A stretch of DNA of 64,000 bases, from NCBI GenBank assembly GCA_014323675.1, contig JACONN010000006.1:992001-1056000 (forward strand), given 5' to 3'. Below are positions 1 through 7,626 of this stretch, piece by piece (position 1 is the stretch's first letter; the number at the start of each line of letters is the position of its first letter). The position numbers and the translations under genes are program-made. This DNA comes from Hormoscilla sp. GM7CHS1pb. GTDB lineage: Bacteria; Cyanobacteriota; Cyanobacteriia; Cyanobacteriales; Desertifilaceae. The notes under the pieces were generated by a model. That model searched no databases. It was not told where the DNA came from and worked only from the letters and a program-made list of their open reading frames with translations.

Positions 1-220
1 CACCTATTTCAATTCGGTCGAGTATTTCCTCAATAGTAATTTCCAGGTTTTTCTTGCGAACGATGTTGTCAAGTTCAGCTAAAACTATGGTGGGGACGAA
101 AGCCATAACTTCTCCCATTTCAGCTTGTTTGAGAATTTGCCTTGCCACCGGTGATAATTTTGGGCTTCGAGTCATGAACCAGAGTAAAGCATGACTATCG
201 ACTACATACACTTCCATCAT
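1..220 (-). CDS. PIN-domain (VapC-like) toxin, cut by the left edge
   Basis: The first 73 residues are visible and the 3' end lies outside the window. The N-terminus shows the PIN core: a hydrophobic strand ending in VVDSHALLW, with acidic D8 as the first metal ligand, and E49 (VLAEL) as a likely second acidic residue. PIN toxins are small metal-dependent RNases. The start is 5 nt after the stop of the small gene at 226-429, the usual antitoxin-then-toxin arrangement. Two ATGs are adjacent (218-220 and 215-217) and either could be used. The family call is firm; the cellular target cannot be read from the sequence. Confidence 0.8.
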   Translation of the reverse strand, partial: MMEVYVVDSHALLWFMTRSPKLSPVARQILKQAEMGEVMAFVPTIVLAELDNIVRKKNLEITIEEILDRIEIG

Positions 221-225
221 TTACC

Positions 226-429
226 TCACTCTTTTAGTTTATAACCATCTCGAAAAACCTCCCGCTTCGCCTCCTCTAATTCCTCATCTGTCACCTCAAG
301 ACCCGCCCACAATCCTTCTAATTTTGTCTGGCGCGGCGGTTTTCCTTCTACTTTACGCTCCATAATCTTTCTTAATTCATCCAATTCCCTTTGAATAGAT
401 TTGATGCGCAGCAATATGTACTTCTCCAT
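226..429 (-). CDS. small antitoxin-like protein, partner of the PIN toxin
   Basis: A 67-residue, highly charged, mostly helical protein. The first half is basic and coiled-coil-like (MEKYILLRIKSIQRELDEL); the end is acidic and enters a KREVFRDGYKLKE tail. Its size, charge and position directly upstream of the PIN gene (5-nt gap) fit a VapB-type antitoxin that would bind and neutralise the toxin. I see no clear DNA-binding fold, so the call rests mainly on context. AGG-rich sequence just upstream of the ATG could be its ribosome-binding site. Confidence 0.65.
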   Translation of the reverse strand: MEKYILLRIKSIQRELDELRKIMERKVEGKPPRQTKLEGLWAGLEVTDEELEEAKREVFRDGYKLKE

Positions 430-501
430 TTCTCCATACCTCCAAAACGTCCTATTTCTATTCTATCCTAAATTTGTGTTCTTGTCAAGGGGCGAGGCCA
501 T

Positions 502-1230
502 TTAGCATTCTGGGGACAGATTTTTGATTGCGGCAATAAGATCTGCTTTTTTCATGCGAGAATAACCGCTTATCCCTTGCTTTTTCGCCAAGGCTTTTAG
601 TTCGCTAACTGTCATATTCCGATAGCTGATTTTTGAAGTAGCAGCTTTATACTCGCTTCCTGTCTTGACTTCATTGCGAAGGGCCTCTAGTTTGCGATCG
701 AACATTTTTTCTATTCCCACCAAAATATTTTGCTCGACCGGGGTAGTTTCAATTTTTTGAGTCAGAAATTCGACCTTCTCCTGAAAAATGGTTTCCAGAT
801 TGTTCACCGAACATTTAATCTGTTTGATTTCCTCACTTAAAGCAGTCACTGCCATTTCTGTAACCGTTTCCATCGAATGTTCCGGCGGATAAACTGGGGG
901 AATATCCACTTTCTTTCCTTCCTGTCTGAGTGCTTTCACCTGTTCTATAATCGCTTCGGAATTGTCCGGTTCCAGAATAAATGCCCCGATCGTCTCACCT
1001 TTGCGGGGATCTATTTCTCGGGCCCTGACTGCAATATAGTATTCAAAATGCCCATCAACCACTTCGTAGGATTGCATACTGGTTCGGCGCAGGATAATCG
1101 GATTAATCAACCCGCTAGCTGCTAAACTCAGTTGTGCGGCACTTTCTAAATCTTCTGCGGAGAAGCGATCGCGAGGCACCTGGGATGTAATTTTTTTGAC
1201 CGCAATAAGTGAAGGCAATAATTTTTTCAT
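502..1230 (-). CDS. ParB-like protein with C-terminal Rho-N/SAP-like domain
   Basis: 242 residues. Residues about 15-90 resemble the ParB/Srx N-terminal domain (a PRDRF start, LINPIILRR, VVDGHFEYYIAVRA). A charged, coiled-coil-like middle follows. Residues about 203-242 form a Rho-N or SAP-like helical nucleic-acid-binding module (MTVSELKALAKKQGISGYSR). The start ATG overlaps the stop of the ParA-like gene at 1227-1230, so translation is probably coupled. The pair looks like a partition cassette of a plasmid or integrated element. There is no HTH typical of a classical ParB, so parS-type binding is not assured. The domain calls come from sequence pattern only. Confidence 0.75.
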   Translation of the reverse strand: MKKLLPSLIAVKKITSQVPRDRFSAEDLESAAQLSLAASGLINPIILRRTSMQSYEVVDGHFEYYIAVRAREIDPRKGETIGAFILEPDNSEAIIEQVKALRQEGKKVDIPPVYPPEHSMETVTEMAVTALSEEIKQIKCSVNNLETIFQEKVEFLTQKIETTPVEQNILVGIEKMFDRKLEALRNEVKTGSEYKAATSKISYRNMTVSELKALAKKQGISGYSRMKKADLIAAIKNLSPEC

Positions 1231-2678
1231 GCATCCATTCCGATTTTCTGTAATATTTCTTCGCCTAGGGCTTCAAATTCTTGAGCAGCTTGTGAATCTG
1301 GTTTTGACTCTAGAACTGATTTAGGATTAGCAACTTCCAACTCTCCCACCACCTGAGTTTCTTCGCAACACTTAGCTAAAACATCTCGGCTATAGATTAC
1401 ATTCTCCATAACTGGCAAACCGTAACGAGTTGTAATCGCCTCCCGCCGTTTCTTAAACGTAGATTTTACGAAGGCGGCATTAGTGGATATGTTACAGGCC
1501 AAAACCCCGAGAATTTTTAGCGGTTCTTTATTGATTTGTCTTCTAAATGCATCCACTTTATTAATAAAATATTTGACATTCTTTAATCCTTGATTGGCAA
1601 AGGGCTTTAAATCAGAAGGAATCAATACATAATCAGCCGTAATCAGAGCAATGCGGGCGTACAGATTCAAGGCCGGGGGTGTATCGATAATGACAATATC
1701 ATATTGAGTAGCGACTTCTTTCAATTTTTCAAGCAGAATTAAGCGACTAAAATCAAGTTGATTCAGTTCGCTTTCATATTGCATCAAATCAATGTGGGAC
1801 GGCACGACATCTACTTCGGGAGTATTAAAGGCTGAGGTTCTAGCTACTTCAGAAATCGGATAAAACTCTTCTGATTGTAATACTTGCAGAATGTTACAGT
1901 CTTTGATATCGTCTAATTCTTCATCGTCAAATTTAATTAACCCCGTGCCAAAAGTCGTGTTAGCTTGGCTATCCATATCGATCGCTAAAACTCTCTTTCC
2001 TTTTTTCCTGAAGGTCGCTGCTAAATTAACCACGGTTGTGGTCTTGCCCACACCACCTTTGTTATGGTAAACTGCGATAATTTTCATCTTCTGTTGCCTC
2101 TGGTTACTACTTTCCCGTTGCACGGGGTTTCCCGATCGGACATTTAGGGGATGAGAGTCCGATTGTTGGAGCTTCAGGTTATCCTTGCCAATCAGAGCTT
2201 TAATCTCCTCAATTTTTGCCTCAACTTCTCGACCCGGACATTGGAATATTAACTGAATCTCTTCACCCACTCTTTCATAAATTCTGACATCTTTGCCATT
2301 GGTTAATAAGCCATATTTTACATGCAAGTTGGTTAAATAACGCTGGAATTTTCGCCAATGACGGTCTAAATTTTGGTTGGGATGCTTTGCCTCCATGACC
2401 ACAGTTAGGGGAGAATTTGCATCCAGGACAAAAGGAATGGCTTGGGTAGCAAAAGCTAAAAAATCTAAACGAATACTACTAAATGTAACTTCTTGATGCC
2501 AACTGTCAGGGGTGTAGCCTAACCGGGGCAACAGATAGCTGACAATCAGTTTGCTTTCGACTTCGCTCTCATTCCGGCAAAGATCTGGATTGAAATTAAA
2601 GGGGATTTCCACCTCGGATACCCCAGGATTTTGGGGTAATAATTCAACATTCTCTCTATTGTATTGAGTATTGGGCAT
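1227..2678 (-). CDS. ParA-family ATPase fused to an N-terminal HsdR_N-like nuclease domain
   Basis: 483 residues in two parts. Residues about 35-165 look like the N-terminal domain of type I restriction R subunits, with a PD-(D/E)xK pattern: D72 in RLDFLAF, then E96 and K98 in MEAKHP. From M198 a complete ParA/Soj-type ATPase begins, with the deviant Walker A KGGVGKTT (K212) and a Walker B-like VIIDTPP. Met198 is where an ordinary ParA would start, so an internal start could give a short form. ParA ATPases move or position DNA using ATP; what the added domain does is unknown. The gene precedes and overlaps the ParB-like gene by 4 nt. Confidence 0.85.
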   Translation of the reverse strand: MPNTQYNRENVELLPQNPGVSEVEIPFNFNPDLCRNESEVESKLIVSYLLPRLGYTPDSWHQEVTFSSIRLDFLAFATQAIPFVLDANSPLTVVMEAKHPNQNLDRHWRKFQRYLTNLHVKYGLLTNGKDVRIYERVGEEIQLIFQCPGREVEAKIEEIKALIGKDNLKLQQSDSHPLNVRSGNPVQRESSNQRQQKMKIIAVYHNKGGVGKTTTVVNLAATFRKKGKRVLAIDMDSQANTTFGTGLIKFDDEELDDIKDCNILQVLQSEEFYPISEVARTSAFNTPEVDVVPSHIDLMQYESELNQLDFSRLILLEKLKEVATQYDIVIIDTPPALNLYARIALITADYVLIPSDLKPFANQGLKNVKYFINKVDAFRRQINKEPLKILGVLACNISTNAAFVKSTFKKRREAITTRYGLPVMENVIYSRDVLAKCCEETQVVGELEVANPKSVLESKPDSQAAQEFEALGEEILQKIGMDA

Positions 2679-2761
2679 GTTTATCTCAGTAGGATCCCTG
2701 ATTTTTGATGGGTTTGTCTCATTTTCTGTGAGGTTGGGTAGAGTTGAGTAGGTTAGCCCAA

Positions 2762-2968
2762 CCTAGAGCGTCGGTCCAGTAGAAGTCCTTGACAAAAAAA
2801 GAAAATGTGCATTTACTAAATTTGGTAGCGCTAATAACAATTGTGAGCCTCCGGAGCGACCCCACAGGGCCAGAGCGTGAAAAGCGGGAAAGGAGCAGAA
2901 GAACGATTTTTCGTCAATACACGGATTGCAAAATTTGTCAAGCATTATTAGTGGACCGACGCTCTAGG
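2762..2968. repeat. MITE-like element with 17-bp perfect terminal inverted repeats
   Basis: A 207-bp segment is bounded by perfect 17-bp inverted repeats at 2762-2778 and 2952-2968. Each arm is followed inward, after a diverged stretch, by CTTGACAAA, giving imperfect termini of about 34 bp. TA dinucleotides sit symmetrically at GAGCGTCGGTCCA, as expected for TA-duplicating IS630/Tc1-type elements. No transposase fits inside; two short ORFs here look non-coding. The element class is inference. Confidence 0.6.
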
Positions 2969-2982
2969 GACAGCGATCGCCA

Positions 2983-3222
2983 TTAGAAGTCAAACACCAG
3001 GCGCAGAGTTCCGGTCACAATTGTATCATTGTCCTGCTGGTTCCCAGGATCGACAACCACCTGTACCAAGGGCGTAATCCGGAGATTATCGTTAACGGGG
3101 AAGTTGTAGAAGACTTCATAGTTAGTCTGAGTCCCGTTTCCCACTTCCGTGGCGATAAAGGGCTGACCGGCAGCAATTCCCGCCAAAGCGCCCCTCGCAA
3201 ATAAGTCTAGACCAGGGAACAT
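2983..3222 (-). pseudogene. C-terminal remnant of a cyanobacterial OprB-type porin
   Basis: The 79 residues match the end of cyanobacterial SLH/OprB porins: a beta-strand pattern (GTQTNYEVFYNFPVNDNL, then ITPLVQVV), a DPGNQQDND loop, and a terminal strand ending in the aromatic F expected of outer-membrane proteins (LRLVFDF). The N-terminal SLH domain and most of the barrel are missing. Upstream the match stops at two near-repeats of GTACTGGGAG, next to an unrelated chlI scrap. The fragment has no signal peptide, so it cannot make a porin. Confidence 0.7.
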
Positions 3223-3271
3223 GTTCCCTTGTACTGGGAGTTGTACTGGGAGTAGATGGTACGGGTGAGGT

Positions 3272-3397
3272 GCTCGGAAACAGTTGCGGTCCGTTGAGAT
3301 AGATTACGACTTGCGGGTGCAAATCTCCCAAGTTTGCTCTCAACTGGATGTGGATGGTTTGCGAGGCGATATTGTCACTAATCGTGCGGCCAAGGCT
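3272..3397 (+). pseudogene. chlI: internal fragment of magnesium chelatase subunit chlI
   Basis: Forty-two codons on the plus strand read as the C-terminal helical part of ChlI, including DYDLRVQISQVCSQLDVDG and RGDIVTNRAAKA, a stretch strongly conserved in cyanobacterial ChlI. It ends abruptly where the plsC fragment on the other strand begins; the two share GGCTG at the junction. Upstream the frame hits a stop almost at once. It is a dead scrap of a chlorophyll-synthesis ATPase; a full chlI must lie elsewhere. Confidence 0.75.
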
Positions 3398-3652
3398 GTT
3401 TAGGATCGAGAGGGAACCCCCCAGGCGTTTCATGAACCAACCTTGCAGTCCTTCCATTTCATTTGCGGAGACCATAAACCGCAGGTGGCGTCCAGTGATA
3501 TCAAATCCGGCGGCATAGGGTACGATCAGGGAATCCCAGCGAGAACGATGGGTGGGGGCGAGGACGATCGGACAGTCCTCGGTAGGTAGATGCTCTCGTC
3601 CCACCACCTCAATGGAACCAAAGTAGAATGGCAAGACAACATGACGATTAAA

Positions 3653-5546
3653 CTAAGCCAGGCTGTCGCCAGCCCGACTCGTCTTCAGAACCGGACGTGA
3701 GACTTTCACCTCATCCGGCTCCTCGGTTTTCCTATCCCTTTTCCGGGCGCGGCCTTCTATACTGCCATCCATCCTTGTCTTCTGGTGATGACAGTAGTCA
3801 TGAAGCAGTTGCAGGTTGCCGTAGGTATCTTTACCGCCTAATGATTTCGGGGCGTTGCACAATTACGGGATGATGGGCATAGTTGCAGAAGTCTTAAACC
3901 TAGACTACAAGCCAGTTTAAGTTATGTGCATGCGTAGGCATCATCCCCAAAATGTGCAACGCCGATTTCGGTATGATGTGATCTACTTCCCACCTATCTC
4001 CATCTCTGAATGTCATTCCGCAGTGGTTGCATTTGCCTTTCTGTCTGCCCATGAGCTTTATTACTCTAGAGCTTATCATCGGGCTTTGCCGCAACCTTTT
4101 ACTCCAGTACACGAGGTTCCCATTCATCGGGCTAGCTGTCCCTTTCACTTTTACGTGCCGTACTATTTCCGTTTCGGAGTGTAAGATTAGCTTTATCCCT
4201 TTACTATCCATGAAGTTCCACTGTCTACCGCCTTCGGCTTTCCAGTACTTCTTTGCTACCCATGCGCCGGTTTTATTTGGGTGCCTTCGCTTTGCCCATC
4301 CCCACGTTATTTCCCACAGGTAATGGTCCAGTTCTCCGAACACTTCCTTGCTTACCACCGTTCTGTAGTAGTTGCACCATCCCCGTATGATCGGGTTCAG
4401 TTTGCTTATCAGTGCGGCCTGTGATGCGGCCTTGTGACTCTCTATTACAGCCTTCAGCTTTTCCCTGTGAGTTTTGATGGATTTATTGCTTGGCTTTACT
4501 AGGGTTCTATATCCCTTTCCTGATTTTCCACTTCTATTTTTACCCACCTTATATTGCCGAACGTTGAACCCTAGGAAATCGAACCCTGGCTCCTGTCCCT
4601 CCAAGGTATGGGCCACTCTGGTTTTCTCAGGTTTTAGTTCTAACCCTACTCCTGCCAACCACTTGCTGATGACCTCCTTGGCTTGTTCTATAACCTCGCG
4701 GTTCTTATGTATCACTACAAAGTCATCTGCGTACCGCACTACTCCCAATTCCCTTTGTGTAACTTTACCTACCGGGACTACTCCTTTCACTGCCATTTCC
4801 ATCCCATGCAGTGCTATATTTGCCAATAGTGGGGATATTACTCCCCCTTGTGGCGTTCCTGCATATGTGGGTTGATATGCGTCCCGATCCATCACCCCGG
4901 CTTTTAGCCATTCCCGGATTTTCTTCCGTACCGGTGATGTGCTATTTAGTTTTTGGAGCAGTGCTTTGTGGTCTATACGATCAAAGCACTTCGCGATATC
5001 TGCATCCAGCACCCATTTGGGCTTTCGTGCTATGCAATTAAATATTGCCTCAATCGCGTCATGGCATCCTCTTCCCGGCCTGAACCCATAGGAGTTTGCC
5101 TCAAACACTGCTTCCCATTCGGGCTCCAGTGCTATTTTGACTAATCCCTGTAGAGCTCTGTCATACATTGTTGGTATCCCCAGCGGCCTCTTTTCGTCTC
5201 TTCCGGGTTTTGGTATCCATACCCTACGGGTCGGCCTACCTTTTTTCCCATCATTAACTCTAAGCTGCTTTACCAGTGACCTTCTTTCGGAGGGCTTAAG
5301 CGCAATCACGCCATCTACCCCTGCCGTCTTTTTGCCCTGATTCTGCTGGGTTACCTGTCTCACCGCAATCATTTTTGCGGACCATGACCTCGTGAGTAAC
5401 CCCTGGAGTCTGCGTACTGACCTTCTATCTCCTCGTTGGGCCGCCCTGTAGATACGCTTTTGGATCTTGAGCACGTTCCGCTCCAGCTTGCGCCAGGGGG
5501 TCATACTCCAGTCATTTACTATCGTCTCCGATGTACTCCGTGACAT
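3653..5546 (-). pseudogene. intron-encoded RT/maturase/HNH protein, interrupted by a MITE
   Basis: The open part (3900-5546, 548 residues) has an RT domain with DADIAKCFD (about 181-189), PQGGVISPLLANI, and the catalytic YADD at 272-275, then a maturase X domain, then the first half of an HNH domain (CNHCGMTF, VDHIIPKS). At 3971 the frame enters a MITE and ends at a stop it supplies. The missing half of the HNH (LGGKDTYGNLQLLHDYC) continues at 3653-3842 in another frame. Removing the insert and one target duplication restores about 590 residues. RT and maturase are intact, so splicing help may remain; the endonuclease is probably lost. Confidence 0.88.
3851..3963. mobile_element. 113-bp MITE with 8-bp target site duplication
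   Basis: Terminal inverted repeats begin GGCGTTGCACA at both ends and extend about 26 bp with few mismatches (then TT, GGGATGATG). The element is flanked by direct repeats GATTTCGG at 3843-3850 and 3964-3971. Deleting it plus one repeat restores the HNH reading frame of the intron protein. An 8-bp duplication narrows the possible transposase families; none is encoded here. Confidence 0.85.
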
Positions 5547-6000
5547 ATGAAATCCTACTAACTTCTACATTTTTGGTTAACCGTGAGGGCGTCAGCTCTA
5601 TCCCGTCCATTACGGACGGTCATTTGCTTCTCCACTCAATCTCTCCCAGTCGTGACCTGCTCATGATTCGCAGATGTTGCGCCTTTGGTGGCTACTCAGC
5701 TCACGACCTCACTGAGAGTGCATCGACTGGTTTACTTCGTTCCTGCAGATGATTGGTTGTGACCTTAGAGAGTGCCCCTGCGCCGGGTTTATTGTCAGTG
5801 CTTGTTGGTCAGCTGGGTATCTGCCAACGACCATTATCCTTTCCCTTTTGGGCCAGTGTATGAGCCTTATTCCACTGGTTCTACATTACGACGTTGCAGC
5901 ACTTCGCTTTATGCTCCTCATAGCCACTTGCTCGACGTTGTCCAGCTTTAGGCTGCCAGTCATTGACGCCAAATCGCCCCGCTTTACGGATTGATGCCAT

Positions 6001-6068
6001 CGCGTCCGGGAGCACCCACCCTGTCGTGTCGCTCCCGCGCACGACATGGGTGGGTGTCTCCGGACGCG
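6001..6068. repeat. 68-bp palindromic repeat, copy 1 (inside the group II intron)
   Basis: A near-perfect hairpin: CGCGTCCGGGAGCACCCACC on the left and its complement at the right end. It shares the AGCACCCACC / GGGTGGGTG core with the copy at 6505-6572 but has different outer stem bases that still pair. It lies between the intron's 5' end and its ORF. Confidence 0.8.
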
Positions 6069-6445
6069 AAGCTACCGTAGGGGCGATGCTTTTACCCCTG
6101 CACCTGGGGAGAAGGACTTGCACCTTCATCATCTCTAGGTTTCGCCGGTCCACTTCGGTGTCACCACCAATGACTGGCTACCCCTTGCAAGTTATCAGGA
6201 CTTATGAAATCCTGCTAGGGGTCTCGGTTCTATGGCCTGTGACATGGTCTCTCGACCCTCCTCGTCCATTTTGAACCTTTACCCTAAACGAATCACACCC
6301 CCAGAGGATAGACTAAAGCTGTTAACCAAGGGGAAATATCAGAAGTAACCGCAGGTTTAGATGTTTTCATGGCTGGTTGAGAAAAGTCGAGCCCAAGCAG
6401 ATCGGAGTTTCCAACTACTACCCATTTAGCCTAAATTTGCTACTG

Positions 6446-7087
6446 CTATTTTTCTTCTATCTGAATGACAGTTTTTGTACTGTCACGATCGGTCCGCGGA
6501 CTTTCGTTTCCGGAGCACCCACCTATGTTGTGCGCAGGATGCGACACAACAGGGTGGGTGCTCCCGGAAACGACCGAAAAATCGGCATCTTGTACCAGTG
6601 CCGACTTTTTCCTACCCCGTCGTTGGGCAAACCAAGTTTGCAGTTGCTGGCGACATTGGGAGGACATTACTCCCGCTATTACCTGCAATCTATGATTAGA
6701 ACAAGCGCTATCGGGAATATTGGCAACGGTACGAATGGCACCCGTCTTGGGGTCATCAACTCCATAAACCAGAAGACCAAGGCGGGCTTGCACTATGGCC
6801 CCGGCACACATGGGACAGGGTTCTAAGGTGACATATAGGGTGCAGTGGTTCAGGTGCCAGTTTTGTAAGGCTTGCCCTGCGGCCCGAATGGCGATGATTT
6901 CCGCGTGGGCCGTGGGATCGAAGTCCCTCTCTTTGCGGTTCGATGCTGAGGCGATCGCCTGCCCTTCGCTGTCCACAATCACCGCACCTACTGGCACTTC
7001 TCCGGCTTCACCTGCTGACTGGGCCAGTTCTAGGGCCCGATTCATCCATCGCCGATGTCCCTGATAGGTTGGATCTGCAATTAACAT
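6446..7087 (-). CDS. tadA: tRNA-specific adenosine deaminase TadA with an altered C-terminus
   Basis: TadA deaminates adenosine 34 of tRNA-Arg to inosine. Zinc and catalytic motifs are present: H61-A62-E63 (TAHAEIIAI) and P90-C91-x-x-C94 (EPCPMC). The usual domain ends near residue 165; the total of 213 is longer because a 68-bp palindrome (6505-6572) is read through in frame and adds a STHPVVSHPAHNIGG-like tail plus about 20 residues. The core is intact and probably active. grxC lies 11 nt upstream on the same strand, so the two may be co-transcribed. Confidence 0.93.
   Translation of the reverse strand: MLIADPTYQGHRRWMNRALELAQSAGEAGEVPVGAVIVDSEGQAIASASNRKERDFDPTAHAEIIAIRAAGQALQNWHLNHCTLYVTLEPCPMCAGAIVQARLGLLVYGVDDPKTGAIRTVANIPDSACSNHRLQVIAGVMSSQCRQQLQTWFAQRRGRKKSALVQDADFSVVSGSTHPVVSHPAHNIGGCSGNESPRTDRDSTKTVIQIEEK
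6505..6572. repeat. 68-bp palindromic repeat, copy 2 (inside the 3' end of tadA)
   Basis: CGTTTCCGG, then AGCACCCACC, pairs with GGGTGGGTGCTCCCGGAAACG on the right, with a short loop. Compared with copy 1 at 6001-6068, the outer stem changed on both arms so pairing is kept. It is translated as part of the TadA tail. Confidence 0.8.
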
Positions 7088-7098
7088 ATCTACTAATT

Positions 7099-7413
7099 TT
7101 AGCTGGCTGGCTTAGCTAGCAGGGGGTCTAGTTGACCTTTTCCGTCTAACTGATAGAGTCGATCGCACCCGCCAACATGCTGATTGTTAATGAAAATCTG
7201 CGGCACAGTCCGGCCACCCTTGGCACGGTCTGCCATCCGGTCTCTGGCTTCGGCATCGCCGTCTATCTTATATTCAAGGTATTTGACTCCCTTCCACCAG
7301 AGCAATAATTTGGCTCGGATGCAGAAGGGACAGCTAGCCCAAGTGTATATTTCTACGTTGGCTTTGATGCGATCGGGATTGCGACCCAATATAGGATTGA
7401 GAAAGTCAAGCAT
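7099..7413 (-). CDS. grxC: glutaredoxin 3
   Basis: 104 residues with the dithiol active site C28-P29-F30-C31 (SCPFCIRAK), the TVPQIFI cis-proline loop and the GGCDRLYQLD glutathione-binding segment. It is a cytosolic thiol-disulfide oxidoreductase using glutathione. There is a 20-residue N-terminal extension (MLDFLNPILGRNPDRIKANV) before the first strand, often seen in cyanobacterial GrxC. It is followed 11 nt later by tadA on the same strand, suggesting one transcript. Confidence 0.93.
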   Translation of the reverse strand: MLDFLNPILGRNPDRIKANVEIYTWASCPFCIRAKLLLWWKGVKYLEYKIDGDAEARDRMADRAKGGRTVPQIFINNQHVGGCDRLYQLDGKGQLDPLLAKPAS

Positions 7414-7626
7414 TTTCAGAAACTCGGCTGATTTTGCTTACAATTATATCTGATGAACTTGTCCCCATGGCCAAGTTTGGTCAACTTTACCAGATCCTGT
7501 TGGCTGATGGCGTCGCGGAATTAAGGCAATTTCACTCACCCTCCCGGCCCTCACGGGAGACGATCGAGCTAGTCCATACACCAGTTGAGTAACTGTCGAA
7601 CTCAAGTCAATCCTGCCTAAGTATTT

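Larger units (their letters stand above)
3647..6298 (-). mobile_element. group II intron encoding a reverse transcriptase/maturase
   Basis: The 2652-bp intron is on the minus strand. The 5' end is GTGTGATTCGTTTAGGG (from 6298), matching the GUGYG consensus and nearly identical to the 5' end of the glmM intron. Domain V is clear at 3687-3721 (GAGCCGG...GAAA...CCGGTTC), followed by a domain VI-like stem and the 3' end TTTAAT at 3647. It interrupts plsC. The intron carries a 68-bp palindrome at 6001-6068 (5' ribozyme region) and a 113-bp MITE at 3851-3963 in its ORF. Whether it still splices is not known. Confidence 0.88.
3395..6370 (-). pseudogene. plsC: 5' part of plsC (acyltransferase), split by a group II intron and truncated
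   Basis: Exon 1 (6299-6370) encodes 24 residues ending LTALVYPLG. Exon 2 (from 3646 down) continues RHVVLPFYFGSIEVVGREH and contains the acyltransferase HX4D motif (THRSRWDS). Joining the exons across the intron (3647-6298) restores the usual YPLGRHLVLP-type sequence. A one-base loss in a run of G (3417-3422 on the plus strand) breaks the frame; corrected, it reads LGGFPLDPKQP, then stops at the chlI junction near 3395. The distal acyltransferase blocks are missing. The intact enzyme would acylate lysophosphatidic acid. Confidence 0.8.

Noticed and set aside
2763..2986. Small ORFs on both strands near the parA gene
   Set aside because: They lie inside the MITE-like element and have no homology-like features.
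3924..5340. Plus-strand ORFs opposite the group II intron protein
   Set aside because: They are shadows of the RT/maturase frame.
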